From assembly GCA_046081905.1 (NCBI GenBank), contig JBJTWS010000264.1, positions 1-9,043 of the forward strand: a DNA stretch of 9,043 bases, written 5' to 3'. A program made the translations under genes and the position numbers. Position 1 is the first letter of the stretch, and each line of letters starts with the position of its first letter. Under the pieces are notes generated by a model. It worked only from the letters and a program-made list of their open reading frames with translations, did no database searches and was not told the DNA's origin. Positions 5,708 through 9,043 of this stretch are shown here, piece after piece. The DNA is from CBW1002 sp046081905. GTDB taxonomy: Bacteria; Cyanobacteriota; Cyanobacteriia; PCC-6307; Cyanobiaceae.

Positions 5708-6670
5708 TCAGAAACCCAGCTGGCGGCGGAAATCGGCGATGGTGGGCTCCAGGCCCTGCTCCAGCGGCACCGTGGGCTCCCAGCCCAGTTCCCTCTGGGC
5801 CAGGTCGATCACCGGCTGGCGCTGGCGCGGATCGTCCTGGGGCAGCGGCCGGCAGACCAGCTCCAGCTGCGGATCGATCCGGTCCCGCACCAGCTCCGCC
5901 AGCTGGCGGATCGTGAACTCTCCCGGGTTGCCGAGGTTGATCGGGCCGGTGTGATCGCCGTTCATCAGCCGGATCAGACCCTCCACCAGATCCTCCACAT
6001 AACAGAAGCTGCGGGTCTGGCTGCCGTCGCCGTACAGGGTGAGCGGCTGCCCCTGCAGCGCCTGCACGATGAAGTTGCTCACCACCCGGCCATCATCCGG
6101 GAGCATGCGGGGCCCGTAGGTGTTGAAGATCCGCGCCACCCGCACCTCGGTGCCGTGCATGCGGCGGTAGTCGAAGCAGAGGGTCTCGGCCACCCGCTTG
6201 CCCTCGTCGTAGCAGGAGCGCAGCCCGATCGTGTTCACGCAGCCTCGGTAGCTCTCGGGCTGGGGGTGCACCTCCGGATCGCCGTAGATCTCGCTGGTGG
6301 AGGCCAGCAGCAGCCGCGCCCCCACCCGCCGCGCCAGGCCGAGCATGTTGTAGGTGCCCAGGAAGCTGGTCTTGGCGGTCTTGATCGGGTTGAACTGGTA
6401 GTGCACCGGCGAGGCCGGGCAGGCCAGGTGCCAGATCCGGTCCACCTCCAGCCGGATCGGGTCGGTCACGTCGTGGCGGATCAGCTCAAAGCGCGGATGG
6501 CCGATCCACTGGGCCACGTTGGCCTTGCGGCCGGTGAAGTAGTTGTCGAGGCAGATCACCTCCTCGCCGGCCTCCATCAGCCGGTCCACCAGGTGGGAGC
6601 CCACGAAGCCGGCGCCGCCGGTCACCAGGTGGCGCAGGGGGCCGGGACGCGGCACGGGGAGCAGGGCCAT
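5708..6670 (-). CDS. uxs: UDP-glucuronate decarboxylase (UDP-xylose synthase)
   Basis: 320 residues from the ATG at 6670. It is an extended SDR with GGAGFVG (18-24), Asp42 in CLDNYFTGRK, HLACPASPVHYQFNPIKT (81-98), the ASTSEIYGDP signature (123-132) and SCYDEGKR with catalytic Tyr154 and Lys158. ACPASPVHYQ, TSEIYGDP and YDEGKR together are specific to UDP-xylose synthases and exclude the bifunctional ArnA type. It converts UDP-glucuronate to UDP-xylose and CO2 through an NAD-bound keto intermediate. The start lies four bases after the ugd stop, with GGGGAAGGG (minus strand, 6679-6687) as ribosome-binding site. A start 26 codons further up would overlap ugd and add an Arg-rich tail, so it is not chosen. 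Confidence 0.93.
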   Translation of the reverse strand: MALLPVPRPGPLRHLVTGGAGFVGSHLVDRLMEAGEEVICLDNYFTGRKANVAQWIGHPRFELIRHDVTDPIRLEVDRIWHLACPASPVHYQFNPIKTAKTSFLGTYNMLGLARRVGARLLLASTSEIYGDPEVHPQPESYRGCVNTIGLRSCYDEGKRVAETLCFDYRRMHGTEVRVARIFNTYGPRMLPDDGRVVSNFIVQALQGQPLTLYGDGSQTRSFCYVEDLVEGLIRLMNGDHTGPINLGNPGEFTIRQLAELVRDRIDPQLELVCRPLPQDDPRQRQPVIDLAQRELGWEPTVPLEQGLEPTIADFRRQLGF

Positions 6671-6674
6671 CGGC

Positions 6675-8117
6675 TCAGCCCTTCCCCACGCGCCAGGTGC
6701 GCAGGCCCGCCGAGCGGGCCGCCGCCGCATCGGCGATGCCGCGGGCATCGAACAGCCAGGCGGGCTGGCGCATCGCCCCCGCCAGCGCCGCCCAGTCGAG
6801 AACGCGGTACTCCTCCCACTCCGTGAGCAGCAGCACCGTATCGGCCCCCGCCACCGCCTCCAGCGGAGTGGCGCAGCGCTGCCAGCCCCCCTCGCCGCTC
6901 AGCACCTCCGTGGCCGCCACCTGCCGGGGTTTGCGGCCCAGGTCGCGGCAGATCTGGGCGGTGGCTACCTTGGGGTCGTGGAGCCGCAGGTGGGCTCCCT
7001 CCTCCAGCAGGTCGCGGCAGATGCGGATCGCCGGCGCCTCGCGGGTGTCGTTGGTGTCGGCCTTGAAGGCAAAGCCCAGCACCGCCAGCCGTTTGCCGGT
7101 CACGGTGCCGAACAACCGCTGCACCACCAGCCGGCTGATGCGGTGCTGCTGCCAGGTGTTCAGCTTCACCACCTGCTCCCAGTACTCCGCCACCTCCGGC
7201 AGGCCGTAGTGGTGGCAGAGGTACACCAAGTTGAGGATGTCCTTCTGGAAGCAGCTCCCCCCGAAGCCGGGGCCCTCCGCCAGGAAGCGGGGACCGATGC
7301 GGCTGTCGGTGCCGATCGCCCGCGCCACCTCCTGCACGTCCGCCCCAGTGGCCTCGCAGAAGGCGGCGATGCCGTTGATCGAGCTGATCCGCTGGGCCAG
7401 GAAGGCATTGGCCGTGAGCTTGGAGAGTTCGCTGCTCCACAGGTTCGTGCGCAGGATCCGCTCCGCCGGCACCCAGTGGCCGTAGATGGCGGCCAGGGCC
7501 TCGATCGCCGCGGGGTCCTCGCCGCCGATCAGCACCCGATCGGGGTTCTCCAGATCGCCGATCGCGGTGCCCTCCGCCAGGAATTCGGGGTTGGAGAGCA
7601 CCGCGAAGGTCTTGGCGGCCGGCCCGCCGGCCTCCTGGTGCACCTCGGATTCCCCCTGAGCCGCCGCGAGGATCGCCTTCACCGCCTCGGCGGTGCGCAC
7701 CGGCAGGGTGCTCTTCTCCACCACGATCGTGTGGCCGCGGGCGGCGCGGGCCACCTGCCGGGCCGAGGCCTCGATCCAGCGCAGGTCGCTGGCCTGGCCG
7801 GCCCCAAGTCCACGGGTCTTGGTGGGGGTGTTCACCGAGAGGAACACCATGTCCGCCGCGGCGATGGCCTCGTCCACCGCGGTGCTGAAGTGCAGGTTGC
7901 GCCCCCGCGCACGGCCCACCACGGCATCGAGGCCCGGCTCGTACACAGGCAACTTGGCCAGGTCGGGGGCGTTCCAGGCCGCGATCCGCTCGGCGCTGAG
8001 GTCCACCACCGTGATCTGCAGCTGCGGGCAGCGATCGGCGATCACCGCCATCGTGGGCCCGCCCACGTAGCCCGCCCCGATGCAGCAGATGGTGCGGATC
8101 GCGGGGGCAGCAGACAT
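6675..8117 (-). CDS. ugd: UDP-glucose 6-dehydrogenase (animal-like type)
   Basis: 480 residues. It oxidises UDP-glucose twice with NAD to UDP-glucuronate. The order is an N-terminal NAD fold with CCIGAGYVGGPTMAVIA (11-27), NPEFLAEGTAI (176-186), the central helix SSELSKLTANAFLAQRISS (228-246) with Lys233, the nucleophile loop GFGGSCFQKD with Cys289, and a C-terminal UDP-binding fold with LGFAFKADTNDTRE (347-360) and the substrate-closing Arg. The wording CCIGAGYVGGPT, LAQRISSIN and SCFQKDILNLVYLC is that of animal and plant enzymes rather than the shorter E. coli Ugd or TuaD types. A Gly/Glu-rich insert at about 153-168 precedes NPEF. It lies 25 bases after hisS and four before uxs, and provides the precursor for both later enzymes. 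Confidence 0.95.
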   Translation of the reverse strand: MSAAPAIRTICCIGAGYVGGPTMAVIADRCPQLQITVVDLSAERIAAWNAPDLAKLPVYEPGLDAVVGRARGRNLHFSTAVDEAIAAADMVFLSVNTPTKTRGLGAGQASDLRWIEASARQVARAARGHTIVVEKSTLPVRTAEAVKAILAAAQGESEVHQEAGGPAAKTFAVLSNPEFLAEGTAIGDLENPDRVLIGGEDPAAIEALAAIYGHWVPAERILRTNLWSSELSKLTANAFLAQRISSINGIAAFCEATGADVQEVARAIGTDSRIGPRFLAEGPGFGGSCFQKDILNLVYLCHHYGLPEVAEYWEQVVKLNTWQQHRISRLVVQRLFGTVTGKRLAVLGFAFKADTNDTREAPAIRICRDLLEEGAHLRLHDPKVATAQICRDLGRKPRQVAATEVLSGEGGWQRCATPLEAVAGADTVLLLTEWEEYRVLDWAALAGAMRQPAWLFDARGIADAAAARSAGLRTWRVGKG

Positions 8118-8142
8118 CAGGGGGCTGTGCGGTGGGCCGACA

Positions 8143-9043
8143 TTAGGGGCAGTCGACTCCGATCCCGCTGGGCATCCGGGACAGCAGCTCCGCTGGAATC
8201 TGCTGCAGGGGCAGGGCCTCGCGCGTCGCCGCCCCGTCCGGGGTCTCGCCGCCGGCGTCCTCGGAACCCGGACGCAGGGCCTTGAGCCGCGCCACTCCGG
8301 CGGCGGCCTCCTCCTCGCCCAGCACCACCGCCCAGGCGGCCCCCTGGCGATCGGCCCGGCGGAACTGCTTGGCGAAGGCGGCGCTGCCGGGGTCGAGCTC
8401 CACCGCCAGCCCGCGGCCGCGCAGTTCCCGGCAGAGCCCCAGCGCCACCCGGCGGGCCTCCTCGCCCCGGTTCACCAGGTACACCTGCGGCGCCTCCGCG
8501 ACCTGGCCGGCGGAGTCGCCGGCCTGCTGGAGCAGCAGCACCAGCCGCTCCAGGCCCAGGGCCCAGCCGATCGCGGGGGTGGCGGAGCCGCCGAGCTGCT
8601 CCACCAGCCCGTCGTAGCGGCCGCCGCCGCACACCGTGGCCTGGGCCCCGAGCCGGGTGCTGGTGATCTCGAAGGCGGTGTGGCTGTAGTAGTCGAGGCC
8701 GCGCACCAGGCGGGGGTTGAGCCGGAAGGGTATGCCGAGGGCTTCCAGCCCCTGGCGCACCTCGCTGAAGCGCTCGTGGCTCTCGCCGCTGAGGGCATCG
8801 GCCAGGGCCGGGGCGCCGGCCAGCAGCTCCTGGGTGGCGGGGTTCTTGGAATCGAGCACCCGCAGGGGATTGGTGTGCACCCGCGCCGGGGAATCGGGAT
8901 CGAGCTCCTCCCGGTGGGCTTCGAGCCAGGCCACGAGCTCGCTGCGGTAGCGGGCCCGATCCTCCGGCGCGCCGAGGGTGTTGAGCTCCAGGGCCAGGCC
9001 CCCCACCCCCAGGTCCTCGAGCAGGTCCCAGGCGATCGCGATC
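8143..9043 (-). CDS. hisS: Histidyl-tRNA synthetase, C-terminal part (5' end beyond the right edge)
   Basis: About 300 residues are in the window; the frame is open to the edge (IAIAWDLLEDLG precedes a GTG at 9006 that is internal, not a start). Class II synthetase motifs specific to HisRS are visible: LVRGLDYYSHTAFE (His-A motif, about 8706-8665), CGGGRYDGL (His-B, about 8631-8605) and motif 3 AIGWALGLERL. The end of the gene is the anticodon-binding domain. The enzyme charges tRNA-His. After the domain core GEEEAAAGVARLKALR comes a Gly/Glu/Thr-rich linker and an extra tail ending GVDCP, somewhat longer than the compact C-terminus of E. coli HisRS. About 120 N-terminal residues, including motif 1, are missing because of the window edge. 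It is 25 bases upstream of ugd on the same strand, so the two may share a transcript. Confidence 0.95.
   Translation of the reverse strand, partial: IAIAWDLLEDLGVGGLALELNTLGAPEDRARYRSELVAWLEAHREELDPDSPARVHTNPLRVLDSKNPATQELLAGAPALADALSGESHERFSEVRQGLEALGIPFRLNPRLVRGLDYYSHTAFEITSTRLGAQATVCGGGRYDGLVEQLGGSATPAIGWALGLERLVLLLQQAGDSAGQVAEAPQVYLVNRGEEARRVALGLCRELRGRGLAVELDPGSAAFAKQFRRADRQGAAWAVVLGEEEAAAGVARLKALRPGSEDAGGETPDGAATREALPLQQIPAELLSRMPSGIGVDCP
9032..9039. repeat. HIP1 octamer GCGATCGC inside hisS
   Basis: A third copy, close to the right edge, within hisS coding sequence. Confidence 0.8.

Noticed and set aside
4605..5954. 449-codon plus-strand open frame opposite the epimerase
   Set aside because: Same reason: compositional shadow of a gene with intact NAD-binding and catalytic motifs on the other strand.
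6671..6748. Upstream start for uxs
   Set aside because: It would overlap ugd by about 74 bases and add an Arg/Pro-rich tail before the canonical N-terminus. The ATG at 6670 has a good ribosome-binding site and a four-base spacing.
6543..8285. 580-codon plus-strand open frame opposite ugd and uxs
   Set aside because: Long antisense frames are expected in DNA of about 70 percent GC. Its translation is His/Arg/Gly/Ala-rich with no motif, while the minus strand encodes complete enzymes.
1..9043. tRNA/rRNA genes, CRISPR arrays, insertion sequences, integrases
   Set aside because: Both strands were read for these. Nearly all of the window is accounted for by coding sequence, with gaps of at most about 105 bases, and none shows such features.

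Overview
This window is chromosomal DNA from a high-GC picocyanobacterium, most likely of the Cyanobium / marine-type Synechococcus group. The call rests on the NDH-1 genes ndhC-ndhK-ndhJ, the photosystem II (PSII) set rubA-ycf48-psbE-psbF-psbL-psbJ, an 82-residue PsbE, a 66-residue PsbJ with the N-terminal extension I associate with picocyanobacteria, and a few GCGATCGC (HIP1) octamers. There are no RNA genes, CRISPR arrays, insertion sequences or phage genes.

Layout. Positions 1-317 (minus) hold the 5' part of a membrane acyltransferase-3 gene that runs off the left edge. It is AT-richer than the rest. Positions 353-2130 (minus) are ndhJ, ndhK and ndhC, transcribed ndhC-ndhK-ndhJ. A short divergent promoter region (2131-2217) is largely filled by a perfect 22-bp inverted repeat. 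Positions 2218-4527 (plus) carry rubA, ycf48, psbE, psbF, psbL and psbJ, closed by a rho-independent terminator at 4557-4581. Positions 4596-8117 (minus) are three nucleotide-sugar genes, transcribed ugd, uxs, then a UDP-glucuronate 4-epimerase. The right edge (8143-9043, minus) is the C-terminal two thirds of hisS.

How the genes work together. NdhC/K/J are part of the thylakoid NDH-1 complex, used in respiration and cyclic electron flow. RubA and Ycf48 help assemble PSII, and the psb genes encode cytochrome b559 and two small PSII subunits. The sugar genes make UDP-glucuronate from UDP-glucose, then UDP-xylose by decarboxylation or UDP-galacturonate by epimerisation. These would supply an envelope or extracellular polysaccharide.

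Most notable observations. (1) The predicted PsbF has Pro at residue 24, where the haem-ligating His of cytochrome b559 beta belongs, and a second unusual Pro at residue 30. (2) The ndhC/rubA divergent region holds a perfect inverted repeat whose arms are each near-palindromes, centred 32 bp apart. (3) Base composition changes abruptly inside ndhJ near position 540, and the AT-rich tract continues into the acyltransferase, suggesting a recombination junction. (4) The UDP-glucose dehydrogenase is of the animal-like type. I see no wholly new multi-gene system; the novelty lies in these local anomalies.
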